A stretch of DNA of 64,000 nt from Simmondsia chinensis (GCA_018398585.1 JAGTTD010000003.1:9742637-9806636); one strand, 5' to 3'. Counted from the stretch's first letter, positions 1 to 12,068 are shown. Notes: generated from the sequence alone by a model not told the origin. Program-made: numbers and translations.

Positions 1-593
1 GTTTCCTTTTCATTGTTCGATCAGTTGTTCTAACATAGTTGTTGTTAGCCATTACCTCTAGCAACTCATATGCTTCCTCCAGTGTTTTGTTGTTTAGGAC
101 TCCTCCAACAGCCGCATCTATCATTGTTTGGGTATTAGGTGCCAAACCATTGTAAAACTTTTGGACTTGCCTCCAAACTAGTAAATCATGGTATGAACAC
201 TTTCTTAAAAGTTCTTTATAGTGTTCCCATGATTCATACAATGATTCCACATCGTTGTGTAAAAGAGTTAATATCATTCCTCATTTTAGCAGATTTGGTT
301 GGTGGAAAATATTTAGCAAGAAATTTTTAGGTCAAATCCTCCCATGTTGTAATAGTGCCTTTATGCTTAAATGTGTTACATATCTCTAAAAAGCTAGTGA
401 TCAGTAAGTTTGGGTCCTCACTAGATAGACCGCCAAATTGAATAGTCTGTTGGATCACTTGTATGATTGCAGTTCTAATTTCAAAATTTTTCACTTCGAT
501 GGGTGGACATTTGATGCTAGAGGTGCATCCACCAATTGTTGGGACAACATAGTCTTTTAAAGCTTTTTCATTATCCCTATTGTGGTTGGCCAT
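1..593 (-). pseudogene. Athila-like Ty3/gypsy gag, partial (runs off window)
   Basis: Read on the minus strand from an ATG at 593, this is the N-terminal part of a plant Ty3/gypsy capsid protein. It shows DYVVPTI, an FEIRTAIIQ...IQFGGL block, EDPNLLITSFLEIC and then ITTWEDL. These belong to the Retrotrans_gag region, which forms the particle coat. After a stop near 328 the same strand continues with KFLAKYFPPTKSAKMRNDI, a frameshift near 240, and WEHYKELLRKCSYHDL up to the window edge. About 30 to 40 codons normally found between the FKH block and TTWEDL are missing near 360, so there is an internal deletion as well. The tRNA-Asp primer site at 1139-1157 and LTR at 1164-2543 lie just upstream, as expected for element order. 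It is a decayed copy; the family is firm and the Athila assignment rests mainly on the primer site. Confidence 0.85.
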
Positions 594-1138
594 TGTTTCA
601 GTTCATTTCGTTTTCCCGAGTTTTCCTAAATGTTCTTTCGATTTCAAGATGTAAATGAATAATTTTGTTTTCTAGTGGATTTTGCATAAAATGTAAGAAA
701 AGAAAAATTGAAGTTTAAAAAAGATAAAACTAATGAAAAAGCTAAAAAAAATACAACAATATAACACAAATCTTAACAAAAACCACATCGGAAGAGGGAG
801 GGGGGCGGTTGTACTAATGTTTTGAAAAAATTAAAAATGACAATCTTAACTTTCAAAATATATCTAGGTGAATTAAAAAGTTAAAAGAAAGATAAAACTA
901 ACTAGAAAACTTTAAAATACAATAATTTAATACAAAAGTTAAGAAAAACCTTTTTTTTGGTTGGGGGAGGGGGAGTGCTATGCAAATTACTCAAATAAAA
1001 AAAAAGTTTTTACAAATCAAACAAAGTGAATGAAACAAATAAAAGAAAAGCGATTTATATTTCAAAATTTAAAAAAATTCACAAGTTTTCGAATTAGTAC
1101 TAAAACTAGGTGGTATCAATATCGCTCAAATAAAAATA
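594..1138 (-). other. Leader between Athila-like primer site and gag
   Basis: AT-rich, without open frames, and with two G-rich stretches on the plus strand (around 793-808 and 960-976). Its position between primer site and gag start fits an untranslated leader. No other signal seen. Confidence 0.6.
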
Positions 1139-1157
1139 ATTCCCGGCAACGGCACCA
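1139..1157 (-). promoter_or_regulatory. Primer binding site, tRNA-Asp type
   Basis: The minus strand reads TGGTGCCGTTGCCGGGA, complementary to the 3' end of plant tRNA-Asp with one mismatch. That tRNA is the usual reverse-transcription primer for Athila-like elements. It sits six bases from the LTR end. Confidence 0.85.
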
Positions 1158-1163
1158 AAAACT

Positions 1164-2543
1164 TGATTGCTTTTTGTTTGCTTAGCAAGTGTAGTAGTTC
1201 GCATCAATTAATAAAAAGTGAGTAGAGTATCATTCCCACGAGGATTAATTATTGAGTGAATACTGAAATTAGTAGTTTCAGCACCATTTGGAAGATCGAA
1301 ATTTGTAGTTTTTGATATGTAACAAACATAATGAGAAGAACAAAAGATGCTTACTGATTTTTTGAAATGTTTACAGATTTAATAAGATCCAAGGCATACG
1401 ATTTCACCTAGTTGCATCAATACGCCTTTCTATTCTTAGTGCTCAAATTGCTATTACATGTTGATGGTCGAAAACTCTAATTTAGTAAATATTCTCTCTC
1501 GAGAAATACTTAGCATACTCTTTTACATATTAACTCATCGATCTCTTGCATGAATTTAAATAAGAAAAGAGTTTGAAAATTCATGGTTTTTACTTAAGGC
1601 CATGCAAATTTTGTTAATCTATATCTAGCATTCGCTCAGTTTGTGGTGTTTTATTACTTTAGCAATCATCATAAATCTACTCTCAAACTTATTATGAATC
1701 ATTACAAGCATTGAATGGTGATCAAGCATTGAAAACTCATGAAGAACAATAATAAACGCTTCAACAATGCAATAAACAAACTTTGAATACGTTGAATTAG
1801 AAAAGAGTGTATATTACAACTTAGGCTAAATCGTAGTCTTGGAAAAACAAAATTAGCTCATTGTAGACATAACATAAAGCAAATCTAAAACAAAATCCAT
1901 GAACTTAAAGAAGAAAAGGACAGAAAAGAATTTAGAAATAAAAAATCACAGACCAAACTCTTTCTTTTCTTCCTTTCTTCGTCTAAACCATGACATCTAT
2001 GCTTATTACTTTGAATTTGTTTTTTATTTGATGATAAAACTCCTATCTTCCACCCCTATAATACTACTAGGATGGAAATGACATAAAATGAAAAAAAATG
2101 CAAGAGCTTCATTCTCATTTGCTACTTTTGCCACCCTTCTTTCCAGCTTGCTTTTTTCTTCATTTTTCTCTTCATATTACCACCCAAAATTGAAATTTGG
2201 TGCAAGCATTTTTTTTCTTTGTTTATTGAAATATTCATCTTATTTGTTGGTTTTTCCACCCACTTTTGCAATTTGATGAAAATTGGTTGCTTTTTCTTCT
2301 TTTCTTCATCTTTAGCTGTAAGGAATTCTACCAAGTTGCTCTAATTTGCTTTTGTTTATTGTATCTTGCTTCTATTTGTTAATTTTGGTCATAAAACCTA
2401 GCAAGAATCAGCATAAAATGAGTTTTTTATAAGAAAATAATGACAGGAGCCAAAAAGAGTATAAGTGAGCAAAATTAGATGTAAAATGGTTAGTAATTGA
2501 ACCTAAAAGATATAAATAATTGTGTACTAAATAGGGCTTATCA
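1164..2543 (-). repeat. 5' LTR of Athila-like element (minus)
   Basis: On the plus strand it begins TGATTGC directly beyond the tRNA-Asp site and ends ...GGGCTTATCA. Both ends and layout match the LTR pair at 27218-29008 and 33799-35560, which begin TGATGCG and end TTGTCA. Shared internal blocks include the TTGCATCAATACGCC stretch and a run about 27 bp before the end. The LTR interrupts copia coding sequence exactly at 2543/2544, so the outer boundary is well fixed. The second LTR and target duplication lie outside the window. The short open frames inside it (1899-2334) are not genes. Confidence 0.88.
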
Positions 2544-3485
2544 TATGTGAATGATATGCTGTGGCAAGTAAATGCATGAGTCAGACTTTGAAACTAAAAG
2601 ATTTGTTGAGAAACAATTTCCATATGAAAGGCTTGGGTCTGGCAAAGAAAATTTTAGGAATGGAGATAAGTAGAAATACAAATTTAAAAACAGTGTTTTT
2701 ATCTCAACAAGGTCATTTGGAAAAGGTCATCAAATTCTTTAATATGACTGATTCAAATCAGTCAAGGTTCCCATAGCACCACATCAATTCTCAGCAGGTC
2801 AAAATCTCAAATATAAAAAAGAACAAGCTAATATGACCAAAATACCTTACGCTAATGCCATAGGGTCTATCATGTATGCCATGACATGTACAAGACTAGA
2901 CTTAGCTTACCACATTAGTGTCCTATCCAGGTTTATGGGAAACCGAGGAAAAGAATAGTGGAATGGTGTAAAATGGCTTCTAAGGTATATCAAAGGTGTT
3001 GTCAGCTTAAGGCTAACTTTTCATAGGAAGGAAATAGACCTAAAACTATTAGGTTACACGCATTGCGATTATGGTGGAGACCTAGATAAGAGAAAGTCTA
3101 CTAGTTCTTATATCTTCACTTTGAATAGTGGAGCTGTCAACTGGAGATTTAAGCTTCAGTTAGTGATAGTGCTATCAACGGCTGAGGCTGAGTTCTTAGT
3201 GTTGACAGATGCCATCAAAGAGGGAATTTGGCTAAGTGGACTATTGACTAAGCTTAGATTGGGCCTAGGAGTACCAGTTATAGATACTGACGGTCAATCA
3301 GCCCAAGCACTTAGCAAAAACAATGTGTATCATGAAAGAACTAAGCATGTAGTTGTTAGGAGATACTTTGTAAAGGAACAGCTTGAAAATGAAACAATTG
3401 GCCTACTGAAATTTCAATTGAAGATAATGCAGCTGATATGGGGACCAAGATTGTGCCTTGCGTCAACTTAGTTCAGAGCTTTTGG
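2544..3485 (+). pseudogene. Ty1/copia RT end and RNase H, interrupted
   Basis: The plus strand encodes the C-terminal part of a Ty1/copia polyprotein. It opens inside the RT YxDD region as YVNDML, then has MKGLGLAKKILGMEI (family MKDLG..K.ILGMEI) and PYANAIGSIMYAM. The RNase H part has VKWLLRYIKG, DLDKRKSTSSYIF, LSTAEAEFLVLTDA and DGQSAQALSKN. RT should read YVDDM, so a catalytic Asp is Asn here. Several stops and at least two frameshifts separate the blocks (for example near 2775 and 2956). The RT part upstream of 2544 is cut off by the Athila LTR. The polyprotein end near 3470 is followed by a GGTGGAGA purine tract that could be the element's PPT. The sequence then passes into Tat element A. 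Confidence 0.9.
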
Positions 3486-3586
3486 GATCTTGGTGGAGAT
3501 AATTCGACATTCGAGATAAAACGTCTTAAGAAATTAACCTGCCCTAGGAAGCATTGAAGCTCCTTCTTATTTAAAGACGGTTTGGC

Positions 3587-4351
3587 CTATTGGATGGCCT
3601 TAGTCTTATTAATATCCATGTCGATGCCCCTTTGGTGCACCAGAAAACCCAGAATGTTTCCAACATGCATACCAAAAACACATTTTAATGGATTGATCTT
3701 GAGGTTATGGGCCCTCGTTCTAAGGAAAGTGCCCCTCAAGTCTTCCATGTGTTTAACTTGTGATTCTGATTTCACCACAATGTCATATATGTAGACTTCC
3801 AAGGTCTTGCCAACGAGATCATGAAAGATCATGTTCATGGCTCTTCGGTAGGTGGTGCCATCGTTCTTCAAACCAAATGGAATAGCCACCCACTCAAACG
3901 TCCCTACTAACCCAGGACACCTAAATGTTGTCTTATGGGTATTCTTTGAAGAAATCATAACTTGGTAGTACTCACGATAGCCATACATGAAGCACAAGAT
4001 TTCATGCCTCGAAGCTAAGTCAATGAGCACATCAGCAATAGGCATTGGGTATTTGTCTTTTAGGGTGGCTGCATTTAGATCCCTTAAGTCAATACCGACC
4101 CTTATTTTTCCAGTCCTTTTAATGATAGGAACAATATTTGCCAACCATTCGATGTACCTAGTAGTCCTGATAAACTTGACCTTTAAGAGCCTTTCGTTCT
4201 CTTCCTTGACTAAATCGATAACTTGTTGGGACATTCTCCTTTGGGCTTGAATGATGGGTCTCAAACCTAGCTTGATAGGAAGCCTATGCTCAACTGCACT
4301 TTGTCTAAGCCTGGCATCTCTTAATGATCCCATGCAAAACAATCCTTGCAT
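3587..4351 (-). pseudogene. Reverse transcriptase of Tat element A
   Basis: A 254-residue open stretch matching the plant Ty3/gypsy RT palm and fingers. Visible motifs in order are KFIRTTRYIEWLANIV (family REV.YPEWLANVV), GIDLRDLNAATLKD, FMYGYREYYQ, IPFGLKNDGTTYRRAM, VYIYDIVVKS and INPLKCVFGMHVGNILGFLVHQRGI. The frame is long, but the active site is dead: family FxDGYSGY is FMYGYREY, and YVDDI is YIYDI, so Asp residues are lost at both catalytic motifs. RT copies element RNA into DNA in the particle. The homologous stretch in B is at about 36621-37254. Degraded RT N-terminal sequence continues to about 4500. Confidence 0.9.
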
Positions 4352-4724
4352 TCGTGAAGCAAAGTCAGGTACTACTTTAACTGATCTTGAGAAAGTAAAG
4401 CGCTTAGATGGGTAGGACTTGGGTCTTGTGTGGAGCTCAAAGTAACCTTGAGAAGGGTATCTAGGACTTTAGCCCTCAAATCCTTCATTTTAGCTGGTGC
4501 TGTTCTTAAATTAGAGAGTTCCAGCTTCTCTTTTTATGCGGTATGGACCTGGAAACCATTGAAAGGCTGCTCAGTCCAAAGTTGATCCTAAGCATGCTAG
4601 GCCACGAGCATTGCTAATGCAGAGGAAATGGCCTCTTAGGCCATTAATGGGAGGTCATGGCCCCTCCGCATTAGGGGTCTAGCGTGCCTCGGAAATATTC
4701 TACTTTAAGAAGAGCCCTCATGCA

Positions 4725-5270
4725 TCACCAGAAGTCAAAATCTTCAGACTCCACATCCAATTGACCAACCTCTACTTCAGTCATTGGGCTGTCAAGGATG
4801 GCAATCGTGTCCCATCGTTGGGCAGATTCCGAAGTGGTCCTTTTAACATCAAGTGGTCCCAGGCCATCTTCGTAGAATTTTGCGTCCATGTAGTTAGAGC
4901 AAGCCATGAATGGCCTATTATCTGCCATAATAACCTCATACTTGTCATGGTTCCAGAAGATTAATAACTGGTGAAGTGAAGAAGGAGTACAATAATTGGC
5001 ACGTAACCAATCTCTCTTGAGCAAAGCATGACAGCTCGAGGTATTATCTGCTACAAAGAAACCCGTTAGCTTGCTTAGGCTACCAATTTTTAAGTCAATC
5101 GGGATCATCCCTTTGAATTTAGTAGTAGCTCCAGAAAAACAACAGATTGCAACATTTGAAGTAATTAGATCCTCTCGAGATTTACCATTAGCCCCAACAT
5201 ATATGCAGGAAAAATGTTGATGGCCACATCATTGTCGACCAAGACCCTATTCACCCAAATGCATCAAATT
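4725..5270 (-). pseudogene. Aspartic protease and protease-RT linker of element A
   Basis: Minus-strand reading near 5250 gives a degenerate active-site block, LVDNDVAINIFPAYM, where Tat proteases usually have VDNG/VDGG followed by A.N.LP. The 127-residue open frame at 4725-5108 then carries the second half: IDLKIGSLSKLTGFFV, CHALLKRDWLRANYC and PSSLHQLLIFW, matching the LLGRDW(I/L)HA...PSTMHQ block. It is closely related to B at 39275-39475, which has NALLGRDCLHANYCIPSSLHQ. A stop or frameshift lies between the active site and the rest. The protease would cut the gag-pol polyprotein. The active site is probably inactive here (DND). Confidence 0.8.
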
Positions 5271-7485
5271 TGGCTTTGATGTATAGGGGATTGCTGTGTT
5301 TATTGGCGCTATTAGGCCCATCAAACATCATCTTCTTTATGTCAGGTGATTCATCCTGCAATTTGAATGTTGAGGTATTTACTTTAAAAGAGAAACCTTT
5401 TGTGGATGCTACTTCAGCCACAAGCTCCACTTGAGGATCCTTGTTTGTGCTATAATGTCCCCCTCGAGGCCCTCTTAAGTGTCAGTTGCCATGAGCTCCA
5501 AAGGGAGGAGAAATGTAGCTCTGACATTAAATTTTTCTAGGAGCATCCCAAATTGTATCTGGATCCCTTGGTCTATTCCCTTTTCTAGGCTGACAACCTT
5601 GGGCCTGTCGTGATCTTAGTGTTGAGGACTGCCATTCATTGGCATATCCTACTCTAGAGGCTGCTCCTCTTGATTAACCCCTGGGGTTTGAGACTTCTCC
5701 ATTGGTTAGGGGAAGTCCTTCTCATGGAAATCGTTCTCTATATTAGACCATGGTGGTTAAATGGCCTAGAGGTTCCACTAAGTTGTTGCTGAGAGGGGAG
5801 TACTCCTACTCATCCTCAGCTGCTCCTTGAATAAAGGAATTCTTGGCAAGCTGATCCCACCAAGAGTCTCGCCCTTCAAACGATGAGAGGCTAGCCCATC
5901 TTTCGAGCTTCTTGTGTGTCTGCCCTTTATTGGTAGTAGTAAAAGGACTGGACTCAGTCGTTGGATCCTCAAGATCCATCTGCTCAGAATGGTTGTCCTT
6001 GCGGACTCTAGCTTCTGCTTGAGAGAGCCTAGTTAAGTAAGTATCGAGTAAAGTTCTCCACTGAGATGCCTTCTTCCATAGTTGCCTCCTCTTTTGAGTT
6101 TTGGTAAGGCTAGAGGGACTAACCTTCCCTTGTTCGAGGTGATTTTTTCTTCAGACATTACCGAGTTGGACTCCAGAAGATTGGTGTCCCGAATATCTTG
6201 GTTCTTGACTGGTGTCCACATCTAGTAGGTGGTAATTTGGGCTATTCTTCAGATGCCCAGTTCTCATGATGATCTGGGTTTTTGGTGTAAGACCACAAGG
6301 AGGTCCTGTTAGTGGTGTTATTTTTTCGAGAGAGTTGGTTTTATCTTTGGGTAAGGACTTAACTTCTTCGTTTTTGACACTAACTTGTGACCACAACCTC
6401 CATTGAGGTCATGTGTGAGGCACATGAGTTTCCTCGATGCCTGTTTCTTGGAAGCAAAAACTGTATGCTAGTGGTTATTAGCGAGGATACCCATGGCTAG
6501 CTCTTCTTCCTTAGAGAGAAGAATAATGCCTTCTTCTAATTACTTCTTTATGAACCTTCTGAACATAACAAAACTATGTGTTGAATGTTCAGTTGTGATG
6601 TGCCCCTTGCAGTAATCCTTTTGGCAATCTCAATGCAGTTCTGGGTAACCTAAGTGTTCCAGATTCTAGCAGTTTGTCGAGCAAAGCATTGGCCAAGATA
6701 ATCTAATCTTTGTCCATATCCATCCTGCATAAAGAGCTGCCATTAATTTAGCTGTTATGGGAATCACGAGGCTTTGCTACCTTGATTATATTCACTTGGA
6801 CAGGGCTAGGGAAGGGTTTTTGTCAATACTCATTTGTCCTTCTCCTGGGAAGATTAATTCCCTTCTGTGTATGGCATCCTGAACCATGTTCCTGAAGATG
6901 ACACGGTTCTTTGTTGAATGGGTGAACAAATTGTGCCATTTACAGTATACCTTGCCCTTATTAGAATTGGGGTTAGGCTTTCTATGTTTTCCCCTGATCT
7001 TGAGTTTGTTATTCACCTCAAGCCAATCAAATATTATATTCGGCTCTTAAGAGGTCAAATGGGTACTTTCTCAAGTCTAGGGATCGATAAAACTTCCCGG
7101 CTTTGACATCCTTCTGAAGCAAAGGATTGCAAACCAAGGAGGCCCCTTGACATATTCAACAATGTTAATCTTTTAAGGAGGATCTTCATCCCCTTTGATT
7201 AGATCACCTATGTAAGTCTTATACACGCTATTTTCTTGAAGCTTTCTTCTTTCCCATCCTCGTATCTAGCGGTGCATTCTCTTAGCTGTACAAGTGTCGT
7301 GAAGTTCAAGCCTTCAACTTTCTTCCTAAATTTAATATCTAAGCCATTGAAGGCTAGCTTGGTGTATCTAACTTCATGAAGGGCTACTTTGCACTTTAAC
7401 TTGGCTCTCCTGAACCGGTTAATGTAATCTTCCACATATTCACCTGGATTTTGTCTCATTCAAGCCTCTAATTTTGCACCATCAG
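5271..7485 (-). pseudogene. gag C-terminal half of element A, decayed
   Basis: Minus-strand gag remnants broken into short frames. At 7208-7459 the capsid block MRQNPGEYVEDYINRFRRAKLKC and FNGLDIKFRKKVEGLNF matches the Retrotrans_gag family (ESL..Y..RFR.A...C). At 6792-7016 a CKWHN...HSTKN stretch resembles the degraded CRFH...GH.T..C nucleic-acid binding knuckle that follows the capsid. The part from 5271 to about 6790 keeps the same strand and occasional frames (5778-6396) but no firm domain. At 7485 it is interrupted by a copia-type LTR fragment. Confidence 0.75.
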
Positions 7486-8435
7486 AAAAATATTAAAAAT
7501 TTATGCGATGAGTAAATTTAATTTTGCTAAATAGTATTCATTAGATGAATAAAATTAAAAAATATAAAATAAAATTATTTGTTAAAACAAAGTTAATAAG
7601 ATGAATATTTTTCATGTGGAAAACAAAACAAAAAAGGGGAAAAACCAAAAAACAGCAATGCAATCCGCGTGCAAGCACAACGGTTCAACCAGTAAATGAC
7701 ACATGTCCAACGCTGGTGGTCCCATACCATTGATCCGCGCCTTTGGGCATAGAATAATTAAAGCATGCTACATGGCACGCTTTGGGATGCCCCACGGTGT
7801 CAATTTGCGCCATTAGGTGGGGACCAATGAGAACGTGTCAAGTGGCACATTCTTAGGCGGCAATTCTCAAATACTCAAAACGGCGTCATTTTTTTTAAAA
7901 GTATCCCACTTCAATTTTTGTGTTATTTTTCATCCCAGTAGCCTATTATAAATAGGGGTCCAGGAATTATGATTTAGCATTGAATTATTGAATCAAAAAA
8001 TTAAATATTTTTCTTAAAGTGTTGACTTTCTGAGAACTAAAAGAGGAGAAATTTCTGTTGGAAATTTTCCTCTAGTTAATATTTTTCAGAGTCCACACTC
8101 CGAGTGTTCTAAGGAGATTGCGTAGGAGGTCTCTTGGTCTCAGTTATTTTCTTGGAGCGACTCCGGGATCTACATCCATGTATTCTTCTTTCCTTTTCTT
8201 TTAGTTTTCACTTTTCTATTTATGTACTATATTTTATATGCTAGTTATTTATGTTATTATTTTGTATATATTTGATTAGAGGCCTGTAGGTTTAAAATTA
8301 AGAATTTTAAATCTCTAGATTTAGAATTAGGAATTCTAAGTCGCTAATAGGTTTAAAATTAGAAACTTTAAATCGTTCTGCTACGTTAATTAGATTAACT
8401 TAGGGAACATTTTTGAAATACGTCCCAGTGGTATG
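7486..8435 (+). repeat. Copia-type LTR fragment inside element A
   Basis: Plus-strand match to the inner part of the LTR at 45520-47654. Shared features include a GATGAGTAAATTTAATTTTG stretch, the CATGTGGAAAACAAA block, a TATA box (ATTATAAATAGG near 7945), GTGTTGACTTTC, and a run of AGATTTAAAATTAAGAATTT-type repeats ending near TTTTGAAATACGTCCCA. It is truncated: the first roughly 970 bp of the LTR are absent, and no target duplication is visible. Gag sequence resumes on the right at about 8436. Confidence 0.75.
7944..7956 (+). promoter_or_regulatory. TATA box of copia-type LTR
   Basis: ATTATAAATAGGG, at the same place as TATAAATAGAGG in the related LTR at 46934. Likely the core promoter for LTR transcription. 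Confidence 0.6.
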
Positions 8436-9411
8436 CTCCAACGGGACCTGGGTTATACGGCAAGCTTGGGAGCACGCTAATATTAGCAGGTTGTTGATTC
8501 ACCCTTGCTTGATCAATTCCCAAGTCATGGCCTTGAGGAAGTGGGTGGTTTACTTGCCCCCTAGTGTGATAATGGAGGTCTAGAAAGGATAGGCCGTTTC
8601 CCAGGAGTGGACCTCGAGGTTATCTCTACTACTTGAAAAGGGTATGAATACCCCCTGTCTCTGTGATAAGTAACACGGGCACATTGGCGTGGAGATCCCT
8701 TGAGTCTAGAGAAAAACTCTGATTCAAAGGGTCAACAACCCCAAGAGGCACATTGTTCTTATAGCTAGATTCCAAGTGCGTGACACTTAGGTTAGCTACA
8801 ACTGGGTTTTTCGTTCTCTTAGGGACATTATAGTCAACCTTAGTCACTGGTAGTCGTGAGCTCGAGGGAGGCTCAGGAGGATATCTACTTGGAGCTGATG
8901 GAGGAGGTGTAGGCCTAAGTTACATGATATCCCCTCTAACGGCTTGAACCAAGATGTTATAAGCCTCAGCTTGTCTAACCAAGAAAGGCTCGACTTCAAC
9001 TAATATCTGTTTTGACACATCCTCAGCAATAAGGGTAGTAGTAGAAGACAAGGCTGAGGTCATTTCAACTAAGACTCTATCTGTCTCTTTGTGAAGCTTA
9101 TCATGCATTAAGGTTTCAACATTGTTTATTACGGCATCATGGCGGAAGAGCTTTCATGCTGAGTTGCTAGATTGTGCTCTATTTCAGCATGTTATCTCTC
9201 TTCTCGCATTGTTTACTCCATAATTTCTAAACGGAATTTAAGCATATCCATGAAATTCTTGCGAGAATTGCCATCTATATCTATTCGTTCATCCTCCGGG
9301 ATGTCATCATCACCACCACTCTTATTGCTGTTTCTATGACTCGGCTCATTCCTTCGTGTTATAGGGCTCTCTTCAAGAGGATGCTGAAATGGGGATCCAA
9401 TCCGGGTTAAG
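8436..9411 (-). pseudogene. gag N-terminal region of element A
   Basis: Similar along its length to element B at 48150-49079. For example, the GGTTATA(C/T)GGCA(A/T)GCTTG block at 8452 matches 48161. The minus strand has short frames at 8629-8847 and 8920-9108 (MHDKLHKETDRVLVEM, EPFLVRQAEAYNILV), the latter matching B at 48705-48893 (LHRETDKVLVEM). This variable N-terminal gag region is charged and looks partly coiled-coil. No catalytic motif is expected. It ends at the CACTA insertion. Confidence 0.7.
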
Positions 9412-9914
9412 CACTACAAAAAAAGTGACCAATAGTAACAAACTAGAAAATTTTCTATTACAATTGATTTACCAATAGCAACAAAAATTTTCTTTTATTG
9501 CAAATGCAAAATCTTATACAAAGTTGACCCCTTTTGTAACAGAAAATCAATCTGTTGGTATTCTATATAGCATTACCAACAGTACACTTGTGTTTGTTAG
9601 TAAAGGTATTTTAATAGAAATTTTTGTATATGTCATGAGGTAAGAAACGAATTTTTACTTCCCTCCAATATTACGTTGTAAAAAAAATAAAAAATAATTT
9701 GTCAAAGAAATATAGATAATTTAATTATATTAACTTTTTTGTCCTCTAAATGCATTACATAAATTTAATATTGGCAAGAATTTAAAATTTTATGTTAATT
9801 CCAAATTTTTAGGTAAAATATTCCTGCCAAACCCCAAATTTGGGTATTAAAAATTTCATTAAGATTTTATAAAATAAAAAATATGCCATAAATCACATGG
9901 GTTTGACACTCCTC

Positions 9915-10060
9915 TCCCTGTTAGCCTGCTTCACTCTCTCTCTGTCGCCTGCTTCACTCTGTCCCTGTTCGCTCGCTTCACTCTCTCTCTCGCTCCTGTA
10001 TGCTCTCTCTCTCTCGCTCGTCTCTACGTTTTCTCTTTCACTCGTCCCTTCACTTGGCTC
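9915..10060 (+). repeat. CT-rich short tandem repeats inside outer CACTA
   Basis: Three imperfect units of roughly 30 bp built on GCTTCACTCTCTCTCTC alternate with CGCC and CGCT spacers. Pyrimidine-rich sequence like this is typical of plant 5' leaders. It may be part of a captured or ancestral exon 1. Confidence 0.6.
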
Positions 10061-10544
10061 TTCACTTCTTTAATTTAGTTTTGTGTCTCTGTTGTAGGTT
10101 TGGTAGAGAGAAAGGGTTTAACACTGCAACCTTGACTCTATTGTGAAGGTATCAATTTCCACTACAAGAAAAATGACCTTTAGTATCAAAAAATTTAGTA
10201 TCGGATATGTGAACCGATACAAAAAGACATTAATTGTATCGGATACATGCTACCGATACTAAGGTTATGGACACTTAAAGCAACGAGGTTGCGTATGGTA
10301 GCGGGAAAATTGTTATTGTATCGGAAACTTTTGTAACCGATACTAAAAATTCTATAGTATCTAAGGTTTTCCTATACAATTGAGTTGTCATCCTATTGTA
10401 TTAAATATTTTATGATACTAGACTATAAAATATCTATTAGAGCCGGTTCCCAAAATAATACTCAAAAATAAAAGAAATAAAAGACATAATGCTGAAAATA
10501 AAATATGTACTTGGTGGGGTTCACGTGGCAACAATTAAACTGCA

Positions 10545-10800
10545 TTCAAAAAACGCGGTTATAATCAAATAAAACCGCGTTAACAAAATGCGTTTATTTT
10601 GAGATAAACCAGCGTTTACTTAACGCGGCTTATGACCAATGCCCGGCAACATTTAAATAGAATTACATAAATGAAACCGCGTCTCATGGATGCGTTTGCC
10701 TCATCTAAACCGCGTCTTGCAGAAGCGGTTTACTGTTAAATCGCGTCCAGGAAACGCGGTTCAATTATCTAAAAACCGCGTCTTGTTAACCCGGTTTTCT
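10545..10800. repeat. AACCGCGT/ACGCGGTT motif cluster
   Basis: About ten copies of an 8-base motif (AACCGCGT or its inverse, with variants such as AAGCGGTT and AACCCGGTT) occur within 250 bp in both orientations, often paired 15 to 30 bp apart. The pattern fits a subterminal protein-binding array, but it is CpG-rich and unlike the ATCGGATAC motifs nearer the end. Confidence 0.7.
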
Positions 10801-11759
10801 GTGTCGCCCTGCTCCCCTACTTTTCCCTCTCGATTTTGATCTCTAACTCTCTGAAATTTCATTCTCCAGCTCCCGCTCCAATTTTATTCTCCAAAATTAC
10901 TTAAACTGCACGATTTTTTCATTCTTTTAACTTTCTTCATTCTTCCTTTTCTTCTTCATCTGTTTGCTTATCCACGTTTCCATTCTCGTGGCCTTTCAGG
11001 TGAGTTAATCTATGCTATTTATTGTATTTTAGTCCCTTTTTTGTTGATATGTTCTTCGATTTATCCAATTTTTTTGTTAACTTCATTGGATTTTGATGGA
11101 AATGAGGGTTTAGAAGTGAATGAAGCTGTTGAAATTAGGGTTTTAAGTGCACGTTTTTGGTGTATTTTAGGGGTTTTGGTTAACTGTTGGAATTTCTTGT
11201 TACTTTTGCATGAATGTTCATTTTCTAGTTGTTGGTGGTAATGTTCACTTATTGTGGCAACTAAAAGTTCCGAATTTTCCATTTGGATTTTAGTTGAGTT
11301 CTCTATTGGGATGCCAATATGTGTGTAGAGAGTGAGAGAAAGGAGAAAGTAATTGAAAATTTGTTATGTTGGTGAAGGTATTTCCTTTGTAATTAATTTT
11401 TGATTATTTTTGGTCAGAAAATAGAGATTGAGAAAATTAAATATGGAAATTAGAAGTGGAATTTTAATTGAAAAGTGAGCTTGTAATTGATTATAATCAT
11501 GAAGATGATGTAAATGAGGTTCAAGTTTATTGAATGTGACATGTTGTTATCTATTATTATTTGATCTGAAACATTTGTGATATTGTTGTACTTTGTTGTG
11601 CTAATAAATGGTTGATATATTGACACTAATATATGTTTCTATGTAAGAAGATTTTATACTAGGAAACTTTTTGTATTATGAGTATAGACTTTAATATAGT
11701 TATAAGAATTAACTAATTTGTGATGCTTCTCAATTTGACTTCTATAGGATAAGTGATTG

Positions 11760-12068
11760 ATGGATGGTCAAAAAAGTTGGATAAATTTGCCCAGGTTTAG
11801 TCAAGAATTTATGAATGTAGTGGAATAATACGTAAGCACTAAAAAAAGTACTACATCTTTAAATGGTAGGATCAAGTGCCCATGTAAGATATGTGGTTCT
11901 GTGATGCTTGTTCAACCAGACATTGTTCGTGAACACTTAGTTTGGAAGGGGGTTCATACAAATTTATCGATTTTTCATGGAGATGAGTTGTTATCTACAA
12001 ATGTTAATGATGAGAGTATTGATGATGGAGAGTCAAACGATCCACTTGATGAGAGTATTGGAAAATAA
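11760..12068 (+). pseudogene. CACTA transposase-associated domain, broken
   Basis: From ATG 11760 the frame gives SWINLPRFSQEFMNVVE, an internal TAA, then IKCPCKICGSVMLVQPD, IVREHLVWKGV and SIFHGDEL, ending at a stop at 12066-12068. This is the N-terminal Transpos_assoc zinc-binding domain of CACTA transposases: a W(M/I)...R.S.EY...V start, a CPC..C pair, a VREHL.. helix and a FHGE end. The Cys residues and His are kept. Only about 100 codons of a protein normally over 700 remain, and one stop (11826-11828) breaks it. The splice-like TATAG at about 11747 just upstream suggests it was an internal exon. It supports the CACTA call independently of the termini. Confidence 0.87.
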
